In this document: positions 9,644 to 19,418 of the stretch, one piece after another | How the letters are laid out: each line of letters starts with the position of its first letter | Numbering within the stretch: position 1 is the first letter of the stretch | Assembly (NCBI GenBank): GCA_002682825.1 | Contig: NOKP01000080.1 | Span: 44,899-71,844 of the forward strand | From: Neonectria sp. B-13 | Taxonomy: Eukaryota > Ascomycota > Sordariomycetes > Hypocreales > Nectriaceae | Length of the DNA stretch: 26,946 bases | Direction: 5' to 3' | The notes under the pieces: model-generated | What the model was told of the DNA's origin: nothing | Seen by the model: only the letters and a program-made list of their open reading frames with translations | The model's database searches: none | Position numbers and translations under genes: made by a program

Positions 9644-11465
9644 GACCGGCCCACCGGACTTCCGCCGCAGCCCCACTTCCGCCATCGTAAATGTGTCGTA
9701 ATGACATCACCACGCATTGAGAAATTAAACTCTCACAACCGCAAATAATTCTCAATTAAATCAATTTCTTCACAATGGATGCTCCCAATACTGAACGTGA
9801 ATACCATATCGCCATGGCTTTAGAGGAAGCTGAAAGGACGACTTTGAGAGGACGACGCAACGGCGCCCTTAATATGCACCAGGCGAAAGAGAAAAGTCAG
9901 AGACTTACGTGGAAGCAAGATAAGGACCTAGTGGACTGGATCCTACGTGAAGAATCCACCAAAAGGGCCCCTACGAGGCTCCAGATACGGACCTTTGCAA
10001 CGATCATTGCTGTGCAGTCTGGCCAAAAGGACCTGGTCGGGAAGAATTGGCTTGACCGCTTCCTTGAGAGTCATAAGGAGATTAAAATCAAGCCCTCGAA
10101 GGAGCTTGAGTCTGCTCGTGTTCAGTCTATCACAAAATAGGGGCTCAAGGTCTATTACGCCGGCCTAGATGACCTGATTAAGCAGCTCTCTGCTGGTACG
10201 GCCCGTATCATCGACGTTGACGAGACCGGCTTCCGGGAAGGCGAGACAAGGACCGGCAGAGTGGCCGGGACTAGCTTGACGACCAAGACCGAGGTTGAAG
10301 CTGCTGATGCCGCGCCTTGGGCCACTATCCTTGAAGCCGCGACCGCTGACGGTCGTCGCCTTACCCCGTGTGTCATCTACACAGGCGTCAACCTCCAGGG
10401 ACAGTGGTTTCCAGACGAGATGCCGAATTGGGCTTATAAATGCACCCCAACGGGCTGGTCAGACAGCCTCATCTTCGAACAGTGGTTTGATGAGATCTTC
10501 CTGCCCGAGACGAAGCCCATGGACCTGGATCTATGGCGTATCCTAGTCATGGATCAACACAAGACTCATATGACGATGGCCTTTATGAAGAAGGCTTGGG
10601 ATGCCTGTGTTTATCCTAGCTGGCTTCCGTCACACTCATCACATATCACACATCCGCTGGATGTTGCTGTCTTTGGCCCCCTCAAGCAGTACTATCACCA
10701 AGCTACGCACGACTTCGGCATCTTTGATATAACCGCACCAATCTAGAAACAACGCTTCCTACAGGAATATTGGTATGCCTCAGAGAAAGCCTTCACTAAG
10801 AGAAACATTAAGGCTGGCTTTCGGGCTGCTGGTATTTATCCTACTAATATTCAGAGAGGGTTGGAGGCAAGCTGGAAGTCGGCGGCATCCCTAGCGGTTG
10901 ACTTGACCCCGCCGCCCCTGTCAACGCCAAAGAGACGAAAGATATCCTCTAATGGGTTTTACAACACGCCTCACAGCAGCGCTGATATACGGAGTCAGCT
11001 CAACAAAGCTCACATACAGTTTAATGTGGCTGCAAGGGATCTCCGGAGTATCATTAGGAAGGCAGGCAAGCAGATTGACGCCCAGAATAGCACAATTGCG
11101 CAATTACAGCGGGAGAACGCCTTTCTCAAGAACAAGCTAGACTCAAAGAAGCCGTCAGGCCGGAAAGCAGTGGATTTTAACCCCAATAAGACCTTTGCAC
11201 GGATGCCAGAGATAGAGGCAGCCCGTGATGCAGCCAAGAAGTCATCCTCACAGTCCCAGCAGCGTGTTGAGCGCAATGCTCTTACAAACTCACTAGAAAT
11301 TGCACAGGCGCCAGAGGAGACATTGTTTGATAAGTGGCTTGTTTCATTATTTAATTAAATCTATTTTCATGGAGAAATGGCTGAGTGTTGTAATGCATGC
11401 ATTCTAAATTTGATGCTGATGATGTGGCGCAAGTGGGGGTGCGGCGGAAGTCCGGTGGGCCGGTC
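9644..11465 (+). mobile_element. Fot1/Pogo-type DNA transposon, complete with terminal repeats but inactive
   Basis: The two ends (9644-9684 and the complement of 11425-11465) match at 39 of 41 bases. They begin GACCGGCCCACCGGACTTCC and are flanked by TA on both sides (9642-9643 and 11466-11467). The 1822-bp length agrees with Fot1-type elements. The uninterrupted target would have read ...ACATG-TA-TGAGAG.... The element lies upstream of the minus-strand Grainyhead-like gene. Its single internal gene is interrupted by two stop codons, so the copy is non-autonomous unless those stops are suppressed. Confidence 0.95.
9775..11358 (+). pseudogene. Pogo/Fot1 DDE transposase with two in-frame stop codons
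   Basis: One reading frame runs from ATG at 9775 to TAA at 11356-11358, broken by TAG at 10138-10140 and TAG at 10744-10746; there is no frameshift. The first 120 residues form the helix-turn-helix and CENP-B-type DNA-binding region. DVDETGF supplies the first catalytic Asp of the DDE_1 superfamily, VMDQHKTH the second and HPLDVAVFGPLKQYYH the third. The C-terminal third has a basic stretch and a coiled coil (IDAQNSTIAQLQRENAFLKN), as in Fot1-type transposases. Both stops can be explained by CAG-to-TAG changes, that is CpA to TpA, as RIP would make. The protein would excise and insert elements at TA dinucleotides. Confidence 0.93.
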
Positions 11466-11467
11466 TA

Positions 11468-12052
11468 TGAGAGGATGTGGTGGGGACTTGTCATTAGTCT
11501 CTCGTAGTCGTGGGAGTGATGAAGGGAAGTGGGCGTCGTGAGAATATCGTGCCAAGCATGTGTTCTGTTGGTGTGTGTGTAGGTGCAATGCGTACGTGCG
11601 GGATCATCCGTATGGTTGTTGTGTATATACAATTGACTCTCCACCACTAAAGCGATTTTGTTCGACTTCTTTGGTAGATGTTCTGACGAACTGGTTCAGG
11701 TCGCCGGCGACGGCGATGAACGTTGAACTTTGGCCGACGGTTAGTGAGTTTGCGACGGTTTGCGAGCGTCCCAGACGATGGGGCCGTCGATGGGGATGGG
11801 CTAGGCGACGACCCGCCGCGTGACGCAGGCAGACGGGTGAGCCACAGTGGATAGTAGTATTTAATACGTGTTGTGCAGTAGCTGTGTAGTATGATAGACG
11901 GACAATGAGAGGAGCTTCTGTCGGCCGGAAGGACGGGTTGATGGCGGAACTTGTAGGGGGGTGTCAATAATATAAGCGTAATATTAGCTCACTCGTAGTG
12001 CCGTGGGTTCCGATGGAAGAAGTGTGTGGCCGGCATAGACGCGCGAGCAGGA
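11468..12052. other. Spacer between the Fot1-like element and piggyBac copy 1
   Basis: No gene is supported. Before the Fot1-like insertion this DNA was contiguous with the Grainyhead-like upstream region, so it may hold distal promoter sequence. Several short open frames on both strands lack recognisable motifs. The piggyBac transposase frame is formally open from 11998, but that part lies outside the element. Confidence 0.4.
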
Positions 12053-12094
12053 TTATCCCTTTGACTGTCGTAAGCCTCCACCTCCGTATCGAGC
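12053..12094 (+). repeat. Left terminal inverted repeat of piggyBac copy 1
   Basis: This is a 42-bp perfect match to the complement of 14109-14150. The left end of copy 3 at 23873 shares its first bases (TATCCCTTTGACT), which suggests the true terminus starts at or just inside TAT. Confidence 0.9.
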
Positions 12095-12195
12095 CCCACA
12101 TGACCCCCGCTAAGGCCGAGGTACATAGAGTGACTTTGAGCATCAGCGAAATCAACCCCGCCCAATTCATCATACAACTCATTCTGTGCATTCTC

Positions 12196-14055
12196 ATGGA
12201 TTCCCAACAGCTCTCTAGCCAGGCGGCAGTCAACGCATACGATGACAATAGCTTCATTCGTATTGATGACAGCCGCCGTGAGCAGCCAGCCGATAACACC
12301 TGCCGGCCGATACATAATCCGGTCCAGGATCGCGGTCACAACTTCGAGCCGATGGTCATTCCAAGCCGGGTCTTTAAGATAACAGCCCTGCCCCCAGAGC
12401 CGCTGTTACTTTTCCAGCAATTCCTACCTATTTCCTTAGTGGAAAGCTGGGTCTATTACACCAACAGCTGGGTCAGTCACCGGCTTAGACAGCACGAAGA
12501 TGGCAGCTGCAGATTGAAGCCGCAGTCTCGGCTGTTGTCTTGGAAGCCGACCTCTGTTGCAGAAATCTACATATGGCTTGCGATCTTGATGTATATGAGA
12601 ATTCATAGGGAGCCGCAGATCGAGGACTATTGGAAGACTTCTGGACCTAAGGATCAACGCCCTATTCATCCAGTGATCAAATGGATGCCTTATAACCGGT
12701 TCCAGCTATTATCTCGGCATCTTCACATCTTTGACTTTGCAACTATTGATAAGGACCCTGACACAAGCTTCTATGGCCGCACCTTTAGCCGGGTCAATAC
12801 GTGGTCTGACCACATACAGCATACGTCTACAGTTTTCTACATCCCGGGCACATCTATTGCTGTAGATGAGTGTATGGTCCGCTTTCTCGGAAGGTCCCTA
12901 GAGACAACGACTGTCCCTTCCAAGCCAATTCCCACAGGATTCAAAGTGTGGGCTGTGGCCCAACGAGGCTATTTCCTGCGGTGGATTTGGCACAGGCCGG
13001 GCCGGAAGTTCGGGCCCGTGGGGATCCGGCCGGCCTACCGGCGGCTGCCATCACAGCTGCGGCGGATGCGGCAGGACCGGCAGGTACGGGAGAGGAATAT
13101 GATCCATCTGAACCCGACCCAAGCTGTGGTTGTTGCCCTAGTAAATCTGCTGCCGGAGTCCACATACCACGTATTTCTCGATAATCTATTCTCTTCCTGC
13201 GACCTCTTCCGCCGGCTCCGGCAATGTGGCCACGGAGCCACCGGCACAGCCCGAAGGAACTGTGGCATCTATAAGCCCCTTGTCAAGCTCAAAGATACGG
13301 ATAATACAGCTGCCAGCAGCCTCGAATTCAATGTCATCAAAGCTATCCCTACAGCTGACAATAAGGTCAATCAGGTTGCTTGGAAAGACAATGCCCTCGT
13401 GTTATTCCTGTCGACTGTGTTCAGGGGCAATGAAAGACTGGACTGCAAGAGGAAAAGACCGACAACAGACAAAATACAAGCACGGCCAATACAGCGTTTT
13501 TTTGGTGACGAGCCTGTCAAGGTGATTTCTATCCCATCCATCGCTGCTATCTACAACAATGAGATGAATGCTGTGGATCGAGGCGACCAAATGCGAGCGT
13601 ATTGGGGCCTTGACCGCCGTGTACGCAGAGGCGGCTGGAAGGCCCTAGCTTGGGACTTTCTGCTAGAAATAGCCCTTGTCAACAGCTTCATTTTACAGCA
13701 GCGAGGGCAGCCACAGTGGAAGCCGGAGATGTCACAAGGCAGCTGGCGGCAACAGCTTGTGAATAGCATCATTGAAGCTTATACACCAAAGATACAGTCA
13801 AGGCAGAGATTTCGGACTGGAGACGAATTTACGCCTACATCACAGCACATTCAAGTCCGCAAAGGAAAATCCGAATGCCTTGCTTGTCAAGGCTTCCGGC
13901 TAGGTCAGCCTCGGTCTCGAAGATCAAGGACAGCATTGTCTACAGTGAGCGGCAACAGCCGCAGGGCACCGCAGTCACGATACCGCTGTCAAGAATGTAA
14001 TGTAGCTCTATGTAGACTTGGCAATTGCTGGGACTTCTGGCACCACCAAAATTAG
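12196..14055 (+). CDS. piggyBac transposase, uninterrupted
   Basis: The ATG at 12196 gives 619 residues. The frame is open from 11998, but the earlier ATG lies outside the element, and the 12196 start is conserved in copy 2 (14692). The catalytic D-D-D triad of the DDE_Tnp_1_7 (piggyBac) domain is visible: SIAVDECMVRFLGRS, HVFLDNLFSSCDLFRRL and EMNAVDRGDQMRAYW. The C-terminus carries the Cys-rich zinc-binding domain typical of the family, CLACQG followed by CQECNVALCRLGNCWDFWH. The enzyme cuts at the terminal repeats and pastes the element at TTAA, usually without leaving a scar. Length, triad and zinc domain agree with a functional enzyme. Copies 2 and 3 show what decay looks like, so the open frame here is meaningful. 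Expression is not shown by the sequence. Confidence 0.95.
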   Translation: MDSQQLSSQAAVNAYDDNSFIRIDDSRREQPADNTCRPIHNPVQDRGHNFEPMVIPSRVFKITALPPEPLLLFQQFLPISLVESWVYYTNSWVSHRLRQHEDGSCRLKPQSRLLSWKPTSVAEIYIWLAILMYMRIHREPQIEDYWKTSGPKDQRPIHPVIKWMPYNRFQLLSRHLHIFDFATIDKDPDTSFYGRTFSRVNTWSDHIQHTSTVFYIPGTSIAVDECMVRFLGRSLETTTVPSKPIPTGFKVWAVAQRGYFLRWIWHRPGRKFGPVGIRPAYRRLPSQLRRMRQDRQVRERNMIHLNPTQAVVVALVNLLPESTYHVFLDNLFSSCDLFRRLRQCGHGATGTARRNCGIYKPLVKLKDTDNTAASSLEFNVIKAIPTADNKVNQVAWKDNALVLFLSTVFRGNERLDCKRKRPTTDKIQARPIQRFFGDEPVKVISIPSIAAIYNNEMNAVDRGDQMRAYWGLDRRVRRGGWKALAWDFLLEIALVNSFILQQRGQPQWKPEMSQGSWRQQLVNSIIEAYTPKIQSRQRFRTGDEFTPTSQHIQVRKGKSECLACQGFRLGQPRSRRSRTALSTVSGNSRRAPQSRYRCQECNVALCRLGNCWDFWHHQN

Positions 14056-14108
14056 GTGGGGACTAATGTACCTTTGATTTGATGCTCTTTGGTTGGCTGG
14101 AGCCCCTT

Positions 14109-14150
14109 GCTCGATACGGAGGTGGAGGCTTACGACAGTCAAAGGGATAA
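14109..14150 (-). repeat. Right terminal inverted repeat of piggyBac copy 1
   Basis: This is the perfect 42-bp complement of the left repeat. The equivalent right end of copy 2 (about 16610-16638) is diverged and interrupted by the copia LTR. Confidence 0.9.
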
Positions 14151-14595
14151 ACGTTGAGTTTGGCATTGTGACAAAGTGAAAGTCTGGCGCACGTGATACC
14201 CTAAGTCGATGTGATGTGGATGCCGGCGGTGATTTAGCTTTGGCCGATGCTGTCCTTCCACATCTCCCAATGGTGAGGGCTACGGTCGCACATTAGCTAA
14301 GGTCCGCAAATGGGTGCAAATGACAAAACGCCAGAAGTACACATACTTGTGACGATTGTACGAATTCCCCGTGATGTGCTGTCACATCCAGTATATAGGC
14401 TATCATTGCACTACGCATTAGCGGAGTGCGCATTCCCTTTTGCCGTAGTCGGCAATGCGACATGTGCCTTGACATTTGAGGCCGTCGGGCTCGCGTAGAT
14501 TACCCTTTTGAGCTTTGCGGTCAATGTACTAGCCTGTTTAGAATTCCACGGTCAAAGCTCCAACTAGTTAGAATTTAGAGCATTTGATCAGATGC
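14151..14595. other. Spacer between piggyBac copies 1 and 2
   Basis: This is about 440 bp without a supported gene or repeat. Copy 2 begins within the conserved leader without its left terminal repeat, so the break near 14596 marks a deletion or rearrangement point. Confidence 0.4.
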
Positions 14596-16638
14596 TGACC
14601 CCCCGCTAAGGCTGAGGTACATGAGGTGACTCTCAGCACCGGCGAAATCAACCCCGCCCAAATCATCATACAACTCATTATGTGCACTCTCATGGATTCC
14701 CAACAGCCCTCCAGCCAAGCAGTCACTGCATATGATGACAATAGCTTCATTCGTATCGATGACAGCCGCCGCGGACAGCCGCCGCGAGCTGCCGGCTAAT
14801 AACACCTGCCGGCCGATACATGATCCGGTCCGGGATCGCGGTTACAACTTCGAGCCGATGGACATTCCAAGCCGGGTCTTCGAGATAACAGCCCTGCCCA
14901 CAGAGCCGCTGTTACTATTCCAGCAATTCGTACCTATTTCCTTAGTGGAAAGCTGGGTTAGTTACACCAACAGCTGGGTCAGTCACCAGCTTGAGCAGCA
15001 TGAAGCTGGCAGCTGCAGATTGAAGCCGCAGTCTCGGCTGTTATCTTGGAAGCCGACCACTGTTGCTGAAATCTATATATGGCTTGCGATCTTGATGTAT
15101 ATGAGAATTCATAGGGAGCCGCAGATTGAGAACTATTGGAAGACTTCTAGGCCTAAGGATCAACGCCCTATCCATCCAGTGATCAAATGGATGCCTTACA
15201 ACCGTTTCCAGCTATTATCTCGGCATCTTCACATCTTTGACTTTGCAACTATTGATAAGGACCCTGACACAAGCTTCTATGGCCGCACCTTTAGCCGGGT
15301 CAACGCATGGTCTAATCACATATAGCATACGTCTACTGTTTTCTACATACTAGGCATATCTATTGCTGTAGATGAGTGCATGGTCCGCTTTCTTGGAAGG
15401 TCCCTAGAGACAACGACTGTCCCTTCCAAGCCAATTCCCACAGGATTCAAAGTGTGGGTTGTGGCCCAACGAGGCTATTTCCTGCAGTGGATTTGGCACA
15501 GGCCGGGCCGGAAGTTCGGGCCCGTTGGGATCCGGCCGACCTACCGGCGCCTTCCGTCACAGCTACGGCGGGTACGGCAGCAGCGACGAGGGAGGAATAC
15601 GATCCATCTGAACCCAACCCACGCTGTGGTTGTTGCCCTAGTAAATCTGCTGCCGGAATCCACATACCACGTATTTCTCGATAACCTATTCTCTTCTTGT
15701 GACCTCTTTCGCCGGCTCCGGCAGTGTGGCCACGGAGCCACCGGCACGGCCCGCAGGAACTGTGGCATCTACAAGCCCCTTGTCAAGCTCAAAGCTATAG
15801 ATAACACAGCTGCCGGCAGCCTCAAATTCAATATCATCAGAGCTATCCCTACGGCTAACAATAAGGTCAATCAGGTTGCTTAGAAAGACAATTCCCTTAT
15901 ATTATTCCTATCAACTGTGTTCAGGGGCAATAAAAGACTTAACTGCAAGAGGAAAAGGCCAACAATAGACCAAATGCAAGCACGGCCAATACAGCGGTTT
16001 TTTGGTGACGAGCCTATCAAGCTGATTTCTATCCCATCCATCGCTACTATCTACAATGATGAGATGAACGCTATAGATCGCAGTGATCAGATGTAAGCGT
16101 ATTGGGGCCTTGACCGCCGTATACGCAGGGGCGGCTGGAAGGCCCTAGCTTGGGACTTTCTATTAGAAATAGCCCTTATTAATAGCTTCATCTTACAGCA
16201 GTGAGGGCAGCCGCAATGGAAGCCGGAGATATTATAAGGCAGTTAGCGGCAACGCCTTATCAATAACCTCATTCTAAAGTATGCATCTAACGGTCATACA
16301 CGACAGAGGTTTCGGACTGGAGACGAATTCACGCCTGTTTTACAGCACAATTGGGTCCGGAATAAGAATCCCTCAGCTTATCAAGCTTATAAAGGAATAC
16401 GGCTTAGAGAGGGGCGACCGCAGCCGTTGCGGGCAGTCAGCGGCAATGGAGGCCGGCGATTGAAGAAGTCGCGATACCGCTGTCAGCAGTGCAATGTAGC
16501 TCTATGTAGAGCTGGAAATTGTTGGGACTTCCATCACCATATAAAATAGGTGGGGCTGAATGTACCTTTAATTTGCTTTACTCTGGTTGGCTAGACCCCC
16601 CTGCTCGTGACCTGGGTGTTGCCTTACGACACTCAAAG
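14596..16638 (+). mobile_element. piggyBac transposon copy 2, left end lost and right end interrupted by copia
   Basis: Similarity to copy 1 starts at GACCCCCGCTAAGG near 14596, about 40 bp inside the element, so the left terminal repeat is missing. It continues through the whole transposase region to a diverged right repeat whose CTTACGACACTCAAAG is directly followed by the copia LTR at 16639. The rest of the right repeat is not found after the copia element. The copy is in the same orientation as copy 1. Differences are dominated by C-to-T and G-to-A transitions. Confidence 0.93.
14692..16549 (+). pseudogene. piggyBac transposase pseudogene (copy 2)
   Basis: The frame starts at the ATG matching that of copy 1. 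It is thrown out by a 13-bp tandem duplication (14761-14773 repeated at 14774-14786). It then recovers in another frame (seen from 14732) until TAG at 15323-15325, where copy 1 has CAG. Further stops follow: TAG at 15881-15883 (TGG in copy 1), TAA near 16096 and TGA near 16202. Two catalytic Asp motifs, SIAVDECMVRFLGRS and HVFLDNLFSSC, are still readable. The third region reads EMNAIDRSDQM before a stop. It cannot make a functional enzyme. The bias to CpA/TpG changes fits RIP. Confidence 0.93.
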
Positions 16639-16792
16639 TGTTGGAGATCACAAGTGTGAGGCGACCAAGTCGGTGGCAAGGTGTGGAAGAAGGAGGAACA
16701 TTCTACAAGAGATCGTGCCTGTACATAAACAGTGGTTCCCCTACTGCACATTCAGTATGAATTAAGCAATAAAAAATCTTCTCATTTCAACA
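16639..16792 (+). repeat. 5' long terminal repeat of the copia element
   Basis: This 154-bp LTR starts TGTTGGAGATCAC and ends TTTCAACA, the usual TG...CA. It contains AATAAA at 16768-16773, a plausible polyadenylation signal. It is inserted directly after CAAAG of the piggyBac copy 2 terminal repeat. Confidence 0.92.
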
Positions 16793-16806
16793 GGTTATGA
16801 GCCCGG
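16793..16806 (+). other. Primer-binding site for a half initiator-methionine tRNA
   Basis: GGTTATGAGCCCGG lies immediately after the 5' LTR. It is complementary to the anticodon stem-loop of initiator tRNA-Met (GGGCTCATAACC, with CAT as the anticodon), not to the tRNA 3' end. Priming from an internally cleaved half-tRNA is known for copia-type elements. The match is made from recall of the tRNA sequence. Confidence 0.75.
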
Positions 16807-17200
16807 ATGGCTAAATTAAACCTAAAGCTGAGTCTCCTACCTAATCACCCGTCCCTTACTCACCAGGACCTCACAGTCCTCTTCCACTGCAGCGGAGACT
16901 CAACAGCGGTCTTGGACCGCGCCAGAATTACTGCCCTTCATCTCCCTGTTACTCAAACGGAGAATCCACTTCTCGCTCATTCCACCAGCTCCTCGCTGAT
17001 TTTTCCCGCTTCTCACTGGTTCTATCAGGCTCTCGCTAACTCCATCACATTCTAGACACTTCTCTTCGCTTCGAGAAGATTTCCACTACCTTGCGTACCT
17101 CAAGGAGCTATCTACAAGAAGCATGTCTTAGACCTCTTGTCTTACCTCTACCTCCATCGAAAAACAAGCCAACAACATCAACCCATTATACTATTTCAAC

Positions 17201-18050
17201 ATGTCAGACGGCAAAGAACCGAACCTGAGCGGAAACCTTTCCGGAGTCGCCAAGCTTGAATCCTCTGAAGGCTGGATCAACTGGAACGAGGAAATCCGAG
17301 ACCTACTGGCCCTGTCCGGCTACGACGATCTCCTGGAAAGAAAACGGGACCCACCGGTACAAGGCAATCTCTCAGAAGTCGACTTCGAAGAAAAGCTAGA
17401 TGCTTGGCACCAGAGACAAGCAAGAGCGTGTGGAGCAGTCGATATCGACTTGGTTTCCGTCCCAAACAGGAAGTCCAAGGTCTCAACAAATTAACGGACA
17501 TCCTCAAAACACTGGAGCAACACTTCAAACCCAAGGGTAGCGGTGTGTATCCGACTTTTCTCGGCAATTACGGAAGACCCGAGACCAAATCCTTCAACTG
17601 GATGGAACCAGTCAGATTGGAGAACCACAACTGATGGACAAGTTCCTCAATGGACTTGGACCCAAGTATCAGGTGTTCCTCACTGTATTCCTTCAGAGCC
17701 ATAGCTTGCTACCCGAACGGAATATCGAAGGCATCATCATCAAGGCAGCCACTACTATCGAAGAAGCTACCAGAGCTGCTGAGCAGGAGGAACATAGCCA
17801 GCGAATGCAACAACAAGACCAGGACCAAGAGGCAATCAAGCACGCTGCTATGGTCGCTGCCATCAAGGAGCAAAAATTCACTACCTGCAGCTACTGCAAG
17901 AGACTTGGGCACACTTCGGATGGATGCTGGTTATTTCACCCAGAGCTTAAGAAACGACTGAACGACAAGCGATCTAGAAGAAAGCAGCGCCAAGATCATC
18001 CAAGAACCAAGGACCGAACCAGAAACGCAGACCAGGACGAGGTAACGAAC
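17201..18050 (+). pseudogene. copia gag region, frameshifted
   Basis: The likely start is ATG at 17201, about 400 bp after the LTR. The capsid-like part (SSEGWINWNEEIRDLLALS) begins in one frame to about 17440, continues in a second to about 17630 (LNKLTDILKTLEQHFKP), then in a third from 17634 (MDKFLNGLGPKYQVFLT). The third frame reaches the nucleocapsid zinc knuckle CSYCKRLGHTSDGC, which fits C-x2-C-x4-H-x4-C. Gag forms the virus-like particle and binds the element RNA. Two frame changes within gag mean that this copy cannot make the full protein. The middle of gag also looks shortened around 17550-17620. Confidence 0.9.
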
Positions 18051-19418
18051 GCTCTTGCCATCCACACTGAACCTGTCATACAGCTCATGGCATGCCAGGG
18101 TCAAAGGGTGAGCAATTTACTTGAGCAAGTACACGTACTGGATAGCGGGGCTTCAATGCATACCTTTTGCAAAAGGGAAAATTTCAGCACCCTTCGCCCT
18201 TGGGGCGGCGGACAGACAGTTGGAATCGGAGAGACACAAATCACTCCTCAGGGACTGGGAAATTATATCCTGCCGATAAAAGGACTGGGTGGCCCGCGAC
18301 ATCTGGCGCTCGACAACTCAATATATTCCCCAGAAGGACGCGTCAACCTTGTTTCGATATCTGCTTTAACCAGGAAGGGGGCAAAAATCTCCTTCGATAG
18401 CAACCAAGCCAAGGTGACGCACGACAACCGAGTAATCCTGACGGCAACTATACGATCAGGAATCTATGTTGTGGACCAACCAGACGAAACGATCAACGCT
18501 GCCTTGGCGTCGCTCACCATTAGCGACCCCGAACTTCAAATATGGCACGAAAGACTTGGACACCTAAGCGAGAACGGAATCAAGGCCTTGAAGGAAATGA
18601 CGCACGGTATTCATCCGATTCTGCGCGGACAAAATTGCGAACCCTGCATAGTTGGAAAACAGAAAGAACGACCTCACCGAAAGTCAATCCGGAAAGGGAC
18701 GTACCCGCTAGAATGCGTCCACGCAGACATTGCAGGGCCGTTTCCAGACACTGCCTATGACGGCTCACGATATTGGGTTGTCTTCGTCGACGACTTTACC
18801 CGCATGGGCTGGGCATACGCAGTCAAGAAAAGTCTGAGTTCACAAGGTGTTTCAACTATTTCCTCGACACGTACGAGAGGCCGGAACGTCGGTGCCACTA
18901 CCTTCACGTTGACCAGGGTGGCGAAAACCGCAGTGACCAGCTATGCATCTTCTGCGACAACAAGGGCATCAGCATCTACTATACTGCGACCGATCAGCAT
19001 GAGCAGAATGGGATTGCGGAGGCCTTTAACCGTGTGCTTCAAGAAAGGGTTACACCTACACTCGAGCGATCAAACCTGCCGCAAAAGCTCTGGCCCTATA
19101 TCCTCTACGCGGTCGTGTATATACTGAATAGGAGCCCTAGCAAGGCCCTGAACAAGACGCCCTACGAGGCGTGGTTCGGAGACAAGCCAGACCTCTCTCA
19201 CCTCCGCGTTATTGGTGCAAATGGATGGGCAATATTGCCATCCGTCAAGAGACAAAAGCTGCGTGCAAAGACGATTCAGTGTCGACTTCTCGGATATCAA
19301 GGCTCCAGGAACTACATTGTTGTAGACAACAAACAATGTCATCTTCGACGAATCCAGCTTTCACGAGGCAACAGGAACACCTACTGGATCAAAGAGAACC
19401 AGAAGCGAGTGGCCTACC
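18051..19418 (+). pseudogene. copia protease and integrase region, frameshifted
   Basis: The protease active-site motif VLDSGASMHTF is at about 18137. The integrase follows: zinc-binding HERLGHLS...CEPCIVGKQ, the first catalytic Asp in CVHADIAGP, then after a shift near 18835 the second Asp in HVDQGGEN and the Glu in NGIAEAFNRVL. The order and spacing are those of a copia D-D-E integrase. A further shift near 19330 returns the frame to the one used by the reverse transcriptase; the VIFDESSF block typical of the integrase end is in that frame. Each catalytic residue is preserved, so the damage is limited to the frame changes. Confidence 0.93.

Larger units (their letters stand above)
12053..14150 (+). 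mobile_element. piggyBac transposon copy 1, structurally complete
   Basis: Bases 12053-12094 and the complement of 14109-14150 are identical over 42 bp, reading TTATCCCTTTGACTGTCG inward. They bracket one uninterrupted transposase gene, giving an element of about 2.1 kb, typical for piggyBac. A second, 7-bp inverted pair lies just inside (GGTACAT at 12120-12126, ATGTACC at 14066-14072). The expected TTAA target duplication is not present: the flanks read TTAT on the left and ATAA on the right, which also pair as part of the inverted repeat. Two more copies of the same family occur at 14596 and 23873 in the same orientation. It is either recently active or maintained. Confidence 0.92.

Noticed and set aside
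8998..9717. 239-codon minus-strand open frame
   Set aside because: It starts inside the Fot1-like element and runs across its boundary into the Grainyhead-like leader. It has no family motif and is chimeric by chance.
11647..11967. Basic and proline-rich minus-strand frame
   Set aside because: Low-complexity composition, no motif, and no splice or start evidence.
12870..13184. Extra plus- and minus-strand frames inside the piggyBac transposase
   Set aside because: Shadows of the intact transposase frame, repeated at the equivalent place in copy 2.
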